Assembly: GCA_016703535.1 (NCBI GenBank)
Contig: JADJBV010000001.1
Coordinates: 62,001-126,000 of the forward strand
Origin: Deltaproteobacteria bacterium
GTDB taxonomy: Bacteria; Myxococcota; Kuafuiibacteriia; Kuafuiibacteriales; Kuafuiibacteriaceae
Length of the DNA stretch: 64,000 nucleotides
Direction of reading: 5' to 3'
Position 1 is the stretch's first letter; each line of letters starts with the position of its first letter. Position numbers and translations under genes: made by a program. Positions 39,832 to 50,100 of the stretch are shown here, piece by piece. The notes beneath the pieces were generated by a model. The model made no database searches. It was not told where the DNA came from and worked only from the letters and a program-made list of their open reading frames with translations.

Positions 39832-42164
39832 CGTCCGCACGCACGTCGAGCCGACACGATTGCGTCGCGCTTGCGCTGGGGCTCCTCGCGTGCGCGTGCT
39901 CGTCGCCCGGGTGCGAGCGGAAATCGCCGTCGCCGAGCAGCTCGGCCGCATCCACGCCTCCGGAAGACGAGACGCACCTACGCGCTCGGATCCAAGAAGC
40001 GCTTCACGCCAAGGGGCCGGGCTATGTGCCTCGAACGCGCCACCGGAGCGCCGACGGCTCGCCGCGCTACACGAACCGCCTCATCCTCGAGAGCAGCCCG
40101 TACCTCCTACAACACGCGCACAACCCCGTGGACTGGTTCGCGTGGGGCGACGAGGTGTTCGAGCGCGCACGAAGGCTCGGCCGCCCCGTGTTCCTCTCGG
40201 TCGGCTACTCCACCTGTCACTGGTGCCACGTGATGGAGGAGGAGAGCTTCGAGGACGAAGAGGTCGCCCGCTACCTCAACGAGCACTACGTCTGCATCAA
40301 GGTCGATCGCGAGGAGCGCCCGGACGTCGACGCCACGTACATGACCTTCGTCCAGGCGCTGACAGGCAGCGGCGGCTGGCCCATGAGCGTCTGGCTCACG
40401 CCGACGCGCGAGCCGTTCTTCGGCGGCACGTACTTCCCGCCGAGCACGCGGGGCTCGCGCCAGGGCTTCCTCGACGTGCTCCGCGCGCAGGCCGAGCGCT
40501 TCACGCAGGACCGCCCCTCGCTCTCGGCGCAGGCCTCGACCTTCGTCGAGCGGCTGCGCGCGCGCGCCGCGCCGGAGCCCGCGGGAGAATTCCCGAGCGC
40601 CACGCTCCTCGACGTCGCGACCTCCGCGGCGTCGCGACGCTTCGACCCGGTCAACGGAGGCAACCGCGGCGCGCCGAAGTTCCCGTCGTCGTTTCCTGTT
40701 CAGCTCCTGCTCCGGGTCGCAAGGAGAACGGGGGACGCCGAGCCGAGACGCATGGCGCTCACGACGCTCGATCGCATGCGCGCCGGCGGGCTCTACGATC
40801 AGATCGGCGGCGGCTTCCATCGGTACTCGATCGACGCTCGTTGGCTCGTGCCTCACTTCGAGAAAATGCTGTACGACAACGCGCTGCTCGCGACGGCGTA
40901 CATCGAGGCGACCCAGCTCACCGGCGATACCCGGTACGCGACGACGACGCGCGAGGTCCTCGACTACCTCTTGCGCGAGATGCGCGCGCCGGACGGCACG
41001 TTCTACTCCGCGACCGACGCCGACAGTATGGCGCCGAGCGGCCACCGCGAGGAGGGCTACTTCTTCACGTGGACCCCAACCGAGCTCGACGGCGTGCTCG
41101 GCGCGGATGACGCCGGATTCGCGCGGGCGTGGCTCGGCGTCAGCGCCTCCGGGGAGGTGGATGGCCGCAGCGTGCTCCGCGTCGAGCGCGAGCCCACCAC
41201 AGTCGCGAGCGACCTCCACCTCGAGGTGGCGACCGCACAGGAGCGTGCCGCGTCCATTCGGAGCCGTCTACTCGAGGCGCGGTCGCGAAGGTCGGCGCCT
41301 CTGCGTGACGACAAGGTCATCGTCGCATGGAACGCTCTCGCGATCTCCGCGCTCGCTCGCGCCGCCATCGTGCTCGGCGAGCCGCGCTACGCAGAAGCGG
41401 CGACCCGCACCAGCGCCGTGCTCGTCGCCGAGGTCGAGGCGAATCGGCCGTTGCCGCATCTGCTGTCGTGCGGCCGTCCGCAGGGACGCGCCTTCGCCGA
41501 CGACGTGGTCCTCCTCGCGGCTGCATTGCTCGGCGTCTTCGAGCTCACGAGCGACGCTCGGTGGCTGGACCTCGCCAAGCGGCTCATGAATGACGTCGAG
41601 CGTGACTTCGAGGATCCGGCGAACGGCGGCTACTTCCTCGCGACCAGCCACCACGAGTCGCTGTTCCTGCGCGACAAGCCCGACCACGACGGCCCCATCC
41701 CGAGCGTCAACTCGGTCGCGGCGATGACGTGGCTGCGACTCTACACCTTCACGGATGAAGGGACGTACCGCGCCCGCGCCGAGACCACGGTGCGCGCGTT
41801 TTCACGTACGCTGTCCGCGAACCCGCTCGCGCTGGACCACATGCTTCACGCGCTCGACTGGGCGACCGACGCGCCGAAGGAGATCGTCATCGTCGTCTCC
41901 CAAGGGCGCGGCGCCATGACCACGTCGGCGCGTCCGCTCCTCGACGTACTACAACGTCGCTTCGTGCCGAACAGCGTCCTCGTCGTCGCGACCGAGGCTG
42001 ACATCGACGGCGAGCTTGGACGACGGCTGCCGTGGGTGCGTGACAAGCGAACGCGCGAAGGCCGCGCGACCGCCTACGTCTGCGAGCGAGGAGCTTGTCA
42101 GCTCCCCACGTCCGATCCGCAGACGCTCGCGCGGCAGCTCAGTCAGTCGCGTCCCTATCGATGA
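39828..42164 (+). CDS. DUF255/thioredoxin-domain lipoprotein (YyaL/SPATA20-like)
   Basis: 778 residues from an ATG overlapping the HxlR stop. A lipobox (LGLLACACSSPGC) predicts a lipoprotein. Residues ~75-240 are the DUF255 thioredoxin-fold domain with the SVGYSTCHWCHVMEEESFED motif; residues ~280-720 are a six-hairpin-like glycosidase-type barrel (RRFDPVNGGNRGAPKFPSS, DQIGGGFHRYSIDARWLVPHFEKMLYDNA, LRDDKVIVAWNALAI). Function of the family is uncertain. Lipid anchoring is unusual for this usually soluble protein. Confidence 0.8.
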   Translation: MTSARTSSRHDCVALALGLLACACSSPGCERKSPSPSSSAASTPPEDETHLRARIQEALHAKGPGYVPRTRHRSADGSPRYTNRLILESSPYLLQHAHNPVDWFAWGDEVFERARRLGRPVFLSVGYSTCHWCHVMEEESFEDEEVARYLNEHYVCIKVDREERPDVDATYMTFVQALTGSGGWPMSVWLTPTREPFFGGTYFPPSTRGSRQGFLDVLRAQAERFTQDRPSLSAQASTFVERLRARAAPEPAGEFPSATLLDVATSAASRRFDPVNGGNRGAPKFPSSFPVQLLLRVARRTGDAEPRRMALTTLDRMRAGGLYDQIGGGFHRYSIDARWLVPHFEKMLYDNALLATAYIEATQLTGDTRYATTTREVLDYLLREMRAPDGTFYSATDADSMAPSGHREEGYFFTWTPTELDGVLGADDAGFARAWLGVSASGEVDGRSVLRVEREPTTVASDLHLEVATAQERAASIRSRLLEARSRRSAPLRDDKVIVAWNALAISALARAAIVLGEPRYAEAATRTSAVLVAEVEANRPLPHLLSCGRPQGRAFADDVVLLAAALLGVFELTSDARWLDLAKRLMNDVERDFEDPANGGYFLATSHHESLFLRDKPDHDGPIPSVNSVAAMTWLRLYTFTDEGTYRARAETTVRAFSRTLSANPLALDHMLHALDWATDAPKEIVIVVSQGRGAMTTSARPLLDVLQRRFVPNSVLVVATEADIDGELGRRLPWVRDKRTREGRATAYVCERGACQLPTSDPQTLARQLSQSRPYR

Positions 42165-42180
42165 CGCGAAGGCGCTGACG

Positions 42181-42447
42181 TCACGCGATGGGCTGGCCCA
42201 CGCCTGCCTGGCGAAGCACGGTCTCGGTCGGCCCGCGTCCCGCGCAACAGTCGGCGAGCTTGCCGTCGATGACCACCGCAGGCACGGACCGGATGCCGAG
42301 CGACTTCGCCCGCGCGGCGACCGCCGCGTCGTGCATGTCGTGCACCGTGATGTCGCACGACGCGCATGCGATGTTGTTGATGAGCTCGATCGTCTCCTGG
42401 CACGCGCCGCAGCCCGCGCTGAAGACCTCTACATTTCGCTTTGCCAT
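42181..42447 (-). CDS. Thioredoxin/glutaredoxin-like small protein
   Basis: 88 residues. VEVFSAGCGACQETIELI carries a CGAC active site, and SIRSVPAVVIDGKLADCCAG-like sequence gives the cis-Pro and a CC pair near the C-terminus. Last gene of a minus-strand mer-type operon, 24 bases after the previous gene; it could pass Hg(II) or reducing power to the membrane partner. CASC adds a further pair of thiols. Confidence 0.72.
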   Translation of the reverse strand: MAKRNVEVFSAGCGACQETIELINNIACASCDITVHDMHDAAVAARAKSLGIRSVPAVVIDGKLADCCAGRGPTETVLRQAGVGQPIA

Positions 42448-42471
42448 CTCTTCATCTCCTTCTCTCCGGTT

Positions 42472-43176
42472 TCAGTTGGTCGTGCAGGCCGGACACGACG
42501 GCGGCGCGCGCCTCGGCCAGGTGTTCCAGATCGACGCGGTGACGAGCATCCCGAGCCCGACGTACATGGCGGCGTCGCTCTCGAAGCCGAACTTCCCCGC
42601 GAGGACGATCGCCGACGCGCAGAGTCCCAAGGCGAGTGGGCCGAAGCCACGCCGCTGCCTTGCGCGGAAGCCGAGCGCCACCACGGCGGCGAGCAGGAAG
42701 ACAGTCGTAAGGGGCAGCAGCCACCGGACGTCCATCAGGAAGCCGAGCCCGAGCGACGTGAGCACACCGGCGTACGCCGGCCAGCACGCAGGACACGCGA
42801 CCTTCGGTAGGAACGCGAACCCGATGCCGGGCAGGACACCGAGGCTCGAACGCCAGCGCGCGCCGCCCTTCGTCGGCGCTTGGCCTGAGCTCTGGAGCGC
42901 CTGCGCGATCTGCTCAGCGGCGGGCGCGCGCGTCGCGCCCGAATAGAGGCGGCAGGTCACTTCGGACGAGGGCGCCTCGCCCGCGACGTCCCGTCCATCG
43001 ACGAGGATTGTCGGCGAGCCGTATCCGCGGGTGTGCTCCGGCGCGTCCGGGTCGCCGATGCGGTGCTCGGACCAGTGAGGCTTCATGTCCACACGCCCGA
43101 ACGCGAGCATCAGGTTGGTGCGCGCGAGCGGCACGTTCGGGCAGTCGGGGGAGTACACCAGGTCAACGGTCGCCAC
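42472..43176 (-). CDS. Thioredoxin-like / MerC-like membrane fusion protein
   Basis: 234 residues. The N-terminal ~95 residues have a thioredoxin-like fold (MATVDLVYSPDCPNVPLARTNL, with GYGSPTILVDG). The C-terminal ~130 residues have four hydrophobic segments with KVACPACWPAYAGVLTSLGLGFL, a CPAC in the first that resembles MerC/MerT mercury-uptake proteins, and a final SCPACTTN. By family MerC/MerT carries Hg(II) across the inner membrane. Its start lies within the end of merR (14-base overlap). The partner reductase MerA is not here. Confidence 0.7.
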   Translation of the reverse strand: MATVDLVYSPDCPNVPLARTNLMLAFGRVDMKPHWSEHRIGDPDAPEHTRGYGSPTILVDGRDVAGEAPSSEVTCRLYSGATRAPAAEQIAQALQSSGQAPTKGGARWRSSLGVLPGIGFAFLPKVACPACWPAYAGVLTSLGLGFLMDVRWLLPLTTVFLLAAVVALGFRARQRRGFGPLALGLCASAIVLAGKFGFESDAAMYVGLGMLVTASIWNTWPRRAPPSCPACTTN

Positions 43177-43585
43177 GCTTCACCTCCTGCTCGTCGAGCG
43201 CGTCGAGGATCGGGCAGTCGCTCGTCGGACCCTTACCGCGGCACGTGCGCACGAGCTCCGTGAGCGCCGCCTGGATGCGCGCGAGGTCGAGCATCTTCGA
43301 CTCGATGTCCGCCATCTTGGCGCGCCCGACGGTGCGCACGTCCGCGCAGCTCTTCGTCGGGTCGACGCGGAGGTCGAGCAGCTCGCCGATCTCCGCGAGC
43401 GTGAAGCCGAGCTCCTTGGCGCGGCGGATGAACCGGAGCCGCCGCACGGTGTCGGCCGGGTACTGCCGGTAGCCCGAGCGCCTCCGCGGCGGCTCGGCGA
43501 TCAGCCCCTCACGCTCGTAGAAGCGAACGGTCTCGACGCCGATCTCCGCGGCCTTCGCGACCTCGCCGATGGTCATCGCCTTCAT
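43163..43585 (-). CDS. merR: MerR-family metal-responsive regulator
   Basis: 140 residues. The N-terminus TIGEVAKAAEIGVETVRFYEREGLI is the MerR winged helix; a dimer helix follows. Cys in SCADVR and in CRGKGPTSDC (C-x8-C) match the three Hg(II) ligands of MerR in order and spacing. Starts at 43597 and 43576 are also possible. It activates its own promoter, whose operator at 43600-43621 is a MerR-type dyad, and drives the two genes downstream. Confidence 0.85.
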   Translation of the reverse strand: MKAMTIGEVAKAAEIGVETVRFYEREGLIAEPPRRRSGYRQYPADTVRRLRFIRRAKELGFTLAEIGELLDLRVDPTKSCADVRTVGRAKMADIESKMLDLARIQAALTELVRTCRGKGPTSDCPILDALDEQEVKRGDR

Positions 43586-43599
43586 GAAGAGAAGCATGC

Positions 43600-43624
43600 A
43601 CCCTGTACCTCACTACAGAGTCAA
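43600..43624 (-). promoter_or_regulatory. mer-type promoter/operator
   Basis: On the minus strand, TTGACT (43624-43619) is followed by the dyad ACTCTGTA...TACAGGGT (43621 to 43600, 7 of 8 bases symmetric, 6-base centre). A long spacer of about 19 bases would lie between -35 and -10, the hallmark of MerR-controlled promoters, but the -10 itself is weak. Confidence 0.65.
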
Positions 43625-43778
43625 GGGTTCTCGCGCCGGTCCCTGAACGCGAGCAGCGCCCTCGGAGCCCAACGCGGCCCCGTCCCGTCCCGGCTCGGTG
43701 CCGGAGCGCGACCGGGAATAGCCACTTTTGGGACCGAGCGGCTGTTGCCCGCCGGAAGTAGGACCAACTGCGACACCG

Positions 43779-43814
43779 TTGACGGTCGGTTCCAAGCTTG
43801 CTAGTTTTCGAACT
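43779..43814 (+). promoter_or_regulatory. Promoter of first metal-efflux operon
   Basis: TTGACG at 43779-43784, 17-base spacer and TAGTTT at 43802-43807, with the GTG at 43816 about 8 bases further, so the message is probably leaderless. AGTT and AACT (43803-43806, 43811-43814) form a small inverted repeat overlapping the -10, a candidate operator. Confidence 0.6.
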
Positions 43815-43815
43815 C

Positions 43816-44220
43816 GTGGAAACGAACCGCGCCGATCGTGCTCGCCTGCCGTCCGCCTCGGACGACGCGGACACGTGCGGCGTCGAGTTTGTGAACGAGG
43901 AGAACGTCGCCCACGTTCTCGCTGCGATGCCGGACGAGGACATCCTCGAACGCACCGCAGCTGAGTTCGCCCTGCTCGCTGACCCCACGCGCTTGCGCAT
44001 CCTCTACGCGCTCTCGTTCCACGAGCTCTGCGTCTGCGATCTCTCACGCGTGCTCGGGCGATCGATGCCCGCGACGTCGCAGCAGCTGCAGCGGCTGCGA
44101 CGCGAGGGCGTCGTGAAGTGCCGGATGCAGGGCAAGCTCGCGTACTACCGCCTCGAGAGCCCGACGCTCGAGCGCGCCGTCTGCGAGGCCTTCGCGCGGC
44201 ACCAGGAGCGATCGCGATGA
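43816..44220 (+). CDS. ArsR/SmtB-family metal sensor (CadC/CmtR-like)
   Basis: 134 residues from the GTG at 43816 (a TTG at 43798 lies before the -10 and is unlikely). Winged-helix core LLADPTRLRILYALSFHELCVCDLSRVLGRSMPATSQQLQRLRREGVV with CVC in the recognition region, as in CadC/ArsR. An N-terminal Cys (DTCGVEF) and a late Cys (AVCEAF) could complete a Cd/Pb/Zn site. It heads the first CzcCBA/ATPase operon and is its likely repressor. The stop overlaps the next start (ATGA). Confidence 0.85.
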   Translation: METNRADRARLPSASDDADTCGVEFVNEENVAHVLAAMPDEDILERTAAEFALLADPTRLRILYALSFHELCVCDLSRVLGRSMPATSQQLQRLRREGVVKCRMQGKLAYYRLESPTLERAVCEAFARHQERSR

Positions 44221-44567
44221 CGAGGCGCGTGCGACGCCGATCGGTCTCGCGTTCGTGGTTCGCGATCATCATCGCGGCCTTTGTTGCGCTCGTCGCGAGT
44301 GGGCTCCCCGAGTTGGCCGTGGAACTCGTGACCGGCGAACCCGTCGCGTGTTCGGTTGATTGCGACGGTTCGGATGGGCAAAAGCACTGCCCGCCGAACT
44401 GCTCCCACGGGTTGTGCGCCAAGCTCGCTCCGTCCGTGCCGGCGCCACTTGCGATGGTGCAGGTGACAGCGCCTCCCCCTCTCTGCGGAGCGCCGGCCGC
44501 GCCCCCCGTCGATACCTGCCATTCGCGCGATAGCGCCAACGAGGTCTTTCACCCTCCGCGAGCCTGA
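44217..44567 (+). CDS. Small exported Cys/His-rich protein
   Basis: 116 residues. A twin-Arg-like basic start and a hydrophobic segment (WFAIIIAAFVALVASGL) indicate export or anchoring. The mature part has CSVDCDGSDGQKHCPPNCSHGLC, a dense set of Cys and His suitable for binding metal. Similar short proteins lie before czcC in other metal operons. Coupled to the regulator by overlap. Confidence 0.65.
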   Translation: MTRRVRRRSVSRSWFAIIIAAFVALVASGLPELAVELVTGEPVACSVDCDGSDGQKHCPPNCSHGLCAKLAPSVPAPLAMVQVTAPPPLCGAPAAPPVDTCHSRDSANEVFHPPRA

Positions 44568-44641
44568 ACCCGCCCGAATCAACCGTGCGTGTTCCAGAGG
44601 CTTGTTGGCGTCGCGCAGGCGACGCGGAGGAGTGATGTGTC

Positions 44642-45889
44642 TTGTCTACGGCAATTGTCTTTCGATGGTTCATCGGCGGGCTCGTCCTGTCGTTCGCGCT
44701 GGTATCGCTGCGCGCTCATGCACAGGAAGCGCCTCTTCGACTCGGCCGCGCAGAGGTCGCTGAGTTGGCTCGAAGTCGGAGCCCGGACGTGATCGTCGCG
44801 ACTCGACGAGTCGGCGAGAGCCGAGGTCAACTCGTGGGCGCCGAGGTGCTGCTTCGTCAGTCGCCCTGGCTGGACGTGGCAGCCGGGCCGCGATTCCGCC
44901 CGAACGACACGATCCCCGACGCGGAGGTGACGCTCGGCATGCCCCTCGAGATCTATGGGCGTCGCGGCGCCGAGATCGACGCCGCTCGCGGCGCGATCGC
45001 GCGCGACGAAGCGTTCGTCGGGACGTCGCAGCAGCAAGCTCTCGCAGAGGCGCTCACCGCGTACTACCGGGCACTGCGCGCGACCGCCGAGGATCGCTGG
45101 GCGCGCCAGCAGCTCGATCTCACGACCGCACTTCTGCGTACCGCCGAGCGTCGCCGCGACGCTGGGGAGATCGGCGATCCAGATGTCGCGCTGTTGCGGG
45201 TTTCCGCAGCGCGTGCGCGGCGGGCCGTGACGACGACCGAGGCCAACCGCGAGATGAGCGTCACCGCGCTGAAGGGCATCCTTGGGATACCAGGAGATCG
45301 TTCAGTGGAGGTCACGGGCGAGCTCGGATCGGTGAGCTCCGAGTTCACCGATGCGCTCGTGCGCATGGCGCCGACGGACCGGCCCGAGATCGTCGCCGCG
45401 GACGCCGCGTTGAGGGCATCCCGCCTCGACGTCGACGCTGAGCAGCGTGCGGCGTGGCCGGTCCCGGTCCTACGGACGACGTACCAGCGCGAGGAAGGAA
45501 ACAACGTCTTTCTCCTCGGCATCGGTCTGCCGCTTCCAATCTTTCAAAGAAACCAGGGACCGATCGCGATCGCGCAGGCTCGGACGCAGCGCCTCGAAGC
45601 TGAGCGCGAGGCTCTCGCCATTCGCATCGACGCCGAGGTCCGAGTGGCACGACGACGCTATCAAGCGGCCCTCGCCGGACTTCACATCCTCGAAACGGAC
45701 GCCATCCCCGCGATCGAAGATGGGCTTCGCCTCACGCAACGCGCATTCGAGCTCGGTCAGAGCGACCTCACGCGGGTGCTGGTCGTGCAGCGTGAGCTCG
45801 CGGACACGCGTCGCGAGCAGTTCGATGCGCTCGTTGAGCTCGCCGATGCCGGCATTTCGCTGCAGCGCGCGCTGGGGGTGCTCCGATGA
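44642..45889 (+). CDS. czcC: CzcC-like outer-membrane efflux channel
   Basis: 415 residues from a TTG that gives a signal peptide (FRWFIGGLVLSFALVSLRAHA). Two TolC-type helical repeats are visible (AEVAELARSRSPDVIVATRRVGESRGQL... and ...SLLRQS; later RLDVDAEQRAAWPVPVLRTTYQREEGNN and RNQGPIAIAQARTQRLEAEREALA). It forms the outer-membrane duct for CzcA/CzcB. The next gene overlaps by 4 bases. Confidence 0.85.
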   Translation: MSTAIVFRWFIGGLVLSFALVSLRAHAQEAPLRLGRAEVAELARSRSPDVIVATRRVGESRGQLVGAEVLLRQSPWLDVAAGPRFRPNDTIPDAEVTLGMPLEIYGRRGAEIDAARGAIARDEAFVGTSQQQALAEALTAYYRALRATAEDRWARQQLDLTTALLRTAERRRDAGEIGDPDVALLRVSAARARRAVTTTEANREMSVTALKGILGIPGDRSVEVTGELGSVSSEFTDALVRMAPTDRPEIVAADAALRASRLDVDAEQRAAWPVPVLRTTYQREEGNNVFLLGIGLPLPIFQRNQGPIAIAQARTQRLEAEREALAIRIDAEVRVARRRYQAALAGLHILETDAIPAIEDGLRLTQRAFELGQSDLTRVLVVQRELADTRREQFDALVELADAGISLQRALGVLR

Positions 45890-47106
45890 CTCGCAGCAAG
45901 AAGATCATCGCCGTCTCGCTCACGGCACTCGCCGTGGTCGTCGCCGGGCTCGTGTTCGCCCGCATGCGCCATCCTTCAGGAGCGTCGACGGAAGGTCACG
46001 CTGAAGCAGGCGAGCACCGTGAAGAGGAAGAAGGCGCCGCGAAGACAGTCCGACTGGGCGAGGAGGCGCTGGAGGCAGCGCACCTCGAGGTCGCGCGGGT
46101 CGCGCGCGGTCGTCTCTCCCGCGACGTCGTGTTGGTCGGAGAGCTTGTCGTGCCGCCCGATCGGATGGCCATGGTCGGCCCCCGTACGGCCGCGCGCGTC
46201 TCGCGCGTGAACGTCAACGTAGGCGACCGCGTCGAGCGCGGTGCTGCGCTCGCGACCGTGGACAGCAGCGAATATGGTCGCGCGCGTGGCGCGTACATCA
46301 CCGCTGCCGCGCGAGTCGAGCAAGCCCAGGCGACATACCAACGGCAGGAGCTTCTTCGCCAGGATCGCATCTCCTCCGCTGCCGACTTCGAGGCGGCGCG
46401 CGCGAACCTCGCCGCCGCTCGCGCCGATCTCGAGGCCGCCCGCGGTGCGCTCGTGGCGCTCGGTCTCGGCGCCCCAGGAGCGACGGACTCCGCGGGCTCG
46501 ACGGTCACGCTGAGAAGTCCAATCGCGGGCATCGTCGTCGCGCGGCAGGCGATCGTCGGGCAGAACGTCGATGCGGCGGCCACCCTCGTCACCGTCGCGG
46601 ACCTCGGCGAGCTCTGGGCGGTGCTCACCGCCTATGAGCGCGATCTCGGACGGGTCGTGGTCGGGCAGGAGGTCTCCATCACGCTGGGCGCGCTACCGGG
46701 GCGCGACCTTCGCGGGCGCGTTACGCACGTCGGGGAGATCCTCGACGACCGAACGCGAAGCGCGCGAGTGCGCGTCGTCGTGCCGAACGAGGATCGCACC
46801 CTTCGCCCCGGCATGTTCTGTCGGGGGCGGCTGCTCGGGAACGAAGCTACCCAGCTGGCCGAGGATGATCGGCCCGCTCTGACGATCCCGGCGGCCGCGC
46901 TCCAGCGGGTGGCCGGCGAGGAGGTCGTCTTCGTCCGGGGTGCCGATCGGACCTTCGCGGTTCGACGCGTGCGCGTCGGCGCGCGCACGGCCGCGACCGT
47001 CGAGATTCAGAGCGGCCTTCGAGAAGGGGAAGAGGTCGTCGCCGATGGCAGCCTGACGCTCAAGGCCGAGCTCGAACGCTCATCCTTCGCAGACGAGGAC
47101 GATTGA
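45886..47106 (+). CDS. czcB: CzcB-like membrane fusion protein
   Basis: 406 residues. An N-terminal membrane anchor (IAVSLTALAVVVAGLVFA) is followed by an acidic/His segment, a barrel-sandwich domain (RTAARVSRVNVNVGDRVERGAALATVDSSEY) and a helical hairpin (ARVEQAQATYQRQELL...AAARADLEAARGAL), then LRSPIAGIVVARQAIVGQNVD. Periplasmic adaptor between CzcA and CzcC. CzcA starts 1 base after its stop. Confidence 0.9.
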   Translation: MTRSKKIIAVSLTALAVVVAGLVFARMRHPSGASTEGHAEAGEHREEEEGAAKTVRLGEEALEAAHLEVARVARGRLSRDVVLVGELVVPPDRMAMVGPRTAARVSRVNVNVGDRVERGAALATVDSSEYGRARGAYITAAARVEQAQATYQRQELLRQDRISSAADFEAARANLAAARADLEAARGALVALGLGAPGATDSAGSTVTLRSPIAGIVVARQAIVGQNVDAAATLVTVADLGELWAVLTAYERDLGRVVVGQEVSITLGALPGRDLRGRVTHVGEILDDRTRSARVRVVVPNEDRTLRPGMFCRGRLLGNEATQLAEDDRPALTIPAAALQRVAGEEVVFVRGADRTFAVRRVRVGARTAATVEIQSGLREGEEVVADGSLTLKAELERSSFADEDD

Positions 47107-47107
47107 G

Positions 47108-50100
47108 ATGTTGCAGCACATCGTCCAGTGGTCCCTCCGCAACCGATTTCTGGTCCTGGTGTTGACGGCCGTCGTCGTGGCGCTCGGGGTCAGCGCCGCA
47201 CGCACCCTTCCGATCGATGCAGTCCCGGACATCACAAACGTCCAGGTGCAGATCCTGACGAAGGCGCCCGCTCTCGGGCCGTTCGAGGTCGAGCGCTTTG
47301 TCACTGTACCGGTGGAGCGCTCGATGAGCGGCCTGCCTCAGGTGACGGATCTCCGCTCCGTGTCGAAGTTCGGTCTCTCTCAGGTCACCGTGGTCTTCGA
47401 GGACGACGCAGACATCTATCGGGCGCGGCAGCTCGTCGCCGAGCGCCTGCAGGAAGCCCGCGACGTGATCCCGGAGGGATACGGGACACCCGAGATCGCG
47501 CCGCTCTCCACTGGGCTCGGCGAGGTCTATCAGTTCGAGGTGCGCGGACCGGGCCGATCGCCGATGGAGCTGCGATCGATCCTCGAAGGGTACATCTCAC
47601 CGCAGCTGAAGGGCGTGCCCGGGGTCGTCGAGATCAACACGTTCGGCGGCGAGCTTCGGACCTACCAGCTCGAGCTCGATCCGGCCCTGCTCCAGTCGCA
47701 CCGCTTGTCTCTCCGCGATGTGATCGAGGCGCTCCAACGCTCGAACGGGAGCGCCGGAGGCGCGTACATCGAGCGCCATCGCGAGCAACTCCTGGTGCGG
47801 GGCGACGGCCTGATCGCGACACTCGACGACCTGGGCGACACGGTGATCGCCAACGGCGACGACGGGACCCCCATTCTGGCTCGACACCTCGGCCGCGTCG
47901 CGTTCGCACCGGCGGTTCGCCACGGCGCAGTCACGCGAGACGGCAACGGCGAGATCGTCGCGGGCGTCGTGATGATGATGCTCGGAGAGAACTCGCGCGC
48001 GGTCGTCGATCGCGTGCGGACGCGCGTCGCGCAGATCCAGCCGACGCTGCCCGAAGGCGTCACCATCGTCCCCTTCTACGATCGCACCGAGCTGATCCGG
48101 AGCACCATCTCCACGGTCGCCAGGAACCTCGCCGAGGGCGGCATCCTCGTCATCGTCGTCCTCTTCCTGTTCCTGCGAAACCTTCGCGCGGGGCTGGTGG
48201 TGGCGAGCCTGATCCCGCTCTCGATGCTGGTCGCCTTCCTCGGGATGCGCGCGACCGGCTTGTCCGGAAACCTGATGTCGCTCGGCGCGATCGACTTCGG
48301 CCTGCTCGTGGACGGCGCGGTCATCATCGTCGAGAACGCTGTACGGCGGATGAGTGAGCGCTCGCATGCCTTGGGCCGGGCCCTGACGCCGGTGGAGCGC
48401 GACGAGCTGGTCTTGAGCTCTTCGCTCGAAGTGCGGACCGCGACGGCATTCGGGGAGCTCATCATCGCCATCGTGTATCTCCCGATCCTCACGCTCGAGG
48501 GGATCGAGGGGAAGATGTTCCGGCCGATGGCGCTGACGGTCGTCTTCGCGCTGGCGGGTGCGTTCGTCCTATCCATCACGCTAGCGCCGGTCCTCGCCTC
48601 GCTGATGCTGCCGCTCCATCCGAAGGAGTCGGAGGGGCGAGTGATCACGGCGCTTCGCGATCGAATGGCTCGCGCGCTCGACGTGGTCCTGCGTCACCGC
48701 GTCGCGACCGTCAGCGTCGCGGTCGGGTTGCTCGCGGGCGCGATCGGCTTGGCGGCGACCCGCGGCGCCGAGTTCATTCCCGAGCTCGACGAGGGTGCCA
48801 TCGCGCTCGAGGTGTATCGACTCCCGAGCACGAGCCTCTCCGAAGCCACACGGCAGACGACGGCGCTCGAGCGGGCGCTGCGCGAGTTCCCGGAGGTCGA
48901 GACCGTGGTCTGCAAGACCGGGCGCTCCGAGATCGCGATGGACCCGATGGGCGTCGAGATGACCGACGTCCTCGTAGCGCTCAAGCCGCGTGATACGTGG
49001 CGATTCGGCACGAGAGAGGAGCTCGTCGAAGCGATGGAGGAGTCGCTTCGCGAGCACGTTCCAGGCATCGTCTTCGGCTTCTCCCAGCCGATCAAGATGC
49101 GGATGAATGAGCTCATCGCTGGCTCGCGCGCCGACATCGCGCTGAAGCTCTACGGCGAGGACCTCGAGGTACTCCGCGAGCGCGCCGACGCCCTCGTGCG
49201 TGTCCTCCGAGCGGTGCCGGGCGCACAAGACGTCCGAGCCGAGCAGATCACCGGCCTGCCGATGCTTCGAGTACACGTCGATCGACAGGCCGCGGCCCGT
49301 TACGGAGTTCGGGTGCAAGACGTGCTCGACACGGTCGCCGCGCTCGGCGGGATCCAGGTCACCCAGGTCTACGAAGGGGCGCTTCGGTACGCCGTGGAGG
49401 TCCGGTTCGATCCGGCCACGCGCACCGAGCTGTCCCTGCTCGAATCGCTCCCTGTCGGGGCGAGCGGCGGGCAGACCGTTCCGCTCTCCCAAGTCGCCGA
49501 CCTCGAGGAGGAGACAGGGCCCGCACAGGTGAGCCGTGAGGACCTTGAGCGGCGGGTCACGGTGCAGGTGAACGTGCGCGGCCGCGACATCGCGTCGTTC
49601 GTCGCAGATGCACAGCGCCGCGTCGAACGGGAGGTCCCGCTGCCGGCTCGATACCGCCTCGAATGGGGCGGGCAGTTCGAGCACCTCCAGGCCGCGACGG
49701 AGCGCCTGACGCTGGTCATCCCGCTCGCCCTGTTGCTCATCTTCGTGCTGCTGTACACGAGCTTCGGCGCCGCCAGGCCCGCAGCCATCATCTTCTTGAA
49801 CGTGCCGTTCGCCGTGACCGGCGGCATCGCAGCGCTGGTGCTCCGTGGCATGCCGCTCTCCATCTCGGCGGGCGTCGGCTTCATCGCGCTCTTCGGCGTC
49901 GCCGTGCTGAACGGCCTCGTGTTGGTGTCCACCGCGCGCCAACACGAGGAGGAGGGCGCGACGGCGACCGAGGCCGTGAAGCGTGCCGCGGTAGAGCGAC
50001 TGCGTCCGGTCCTCATGACGGCGCTCGTCGCAGCGCTGGGGTTCGTTCCGATGGCGCTCTCCCACGGCTCCGGCGCTGAGGTTCAACGCCCTCTCGCTAC

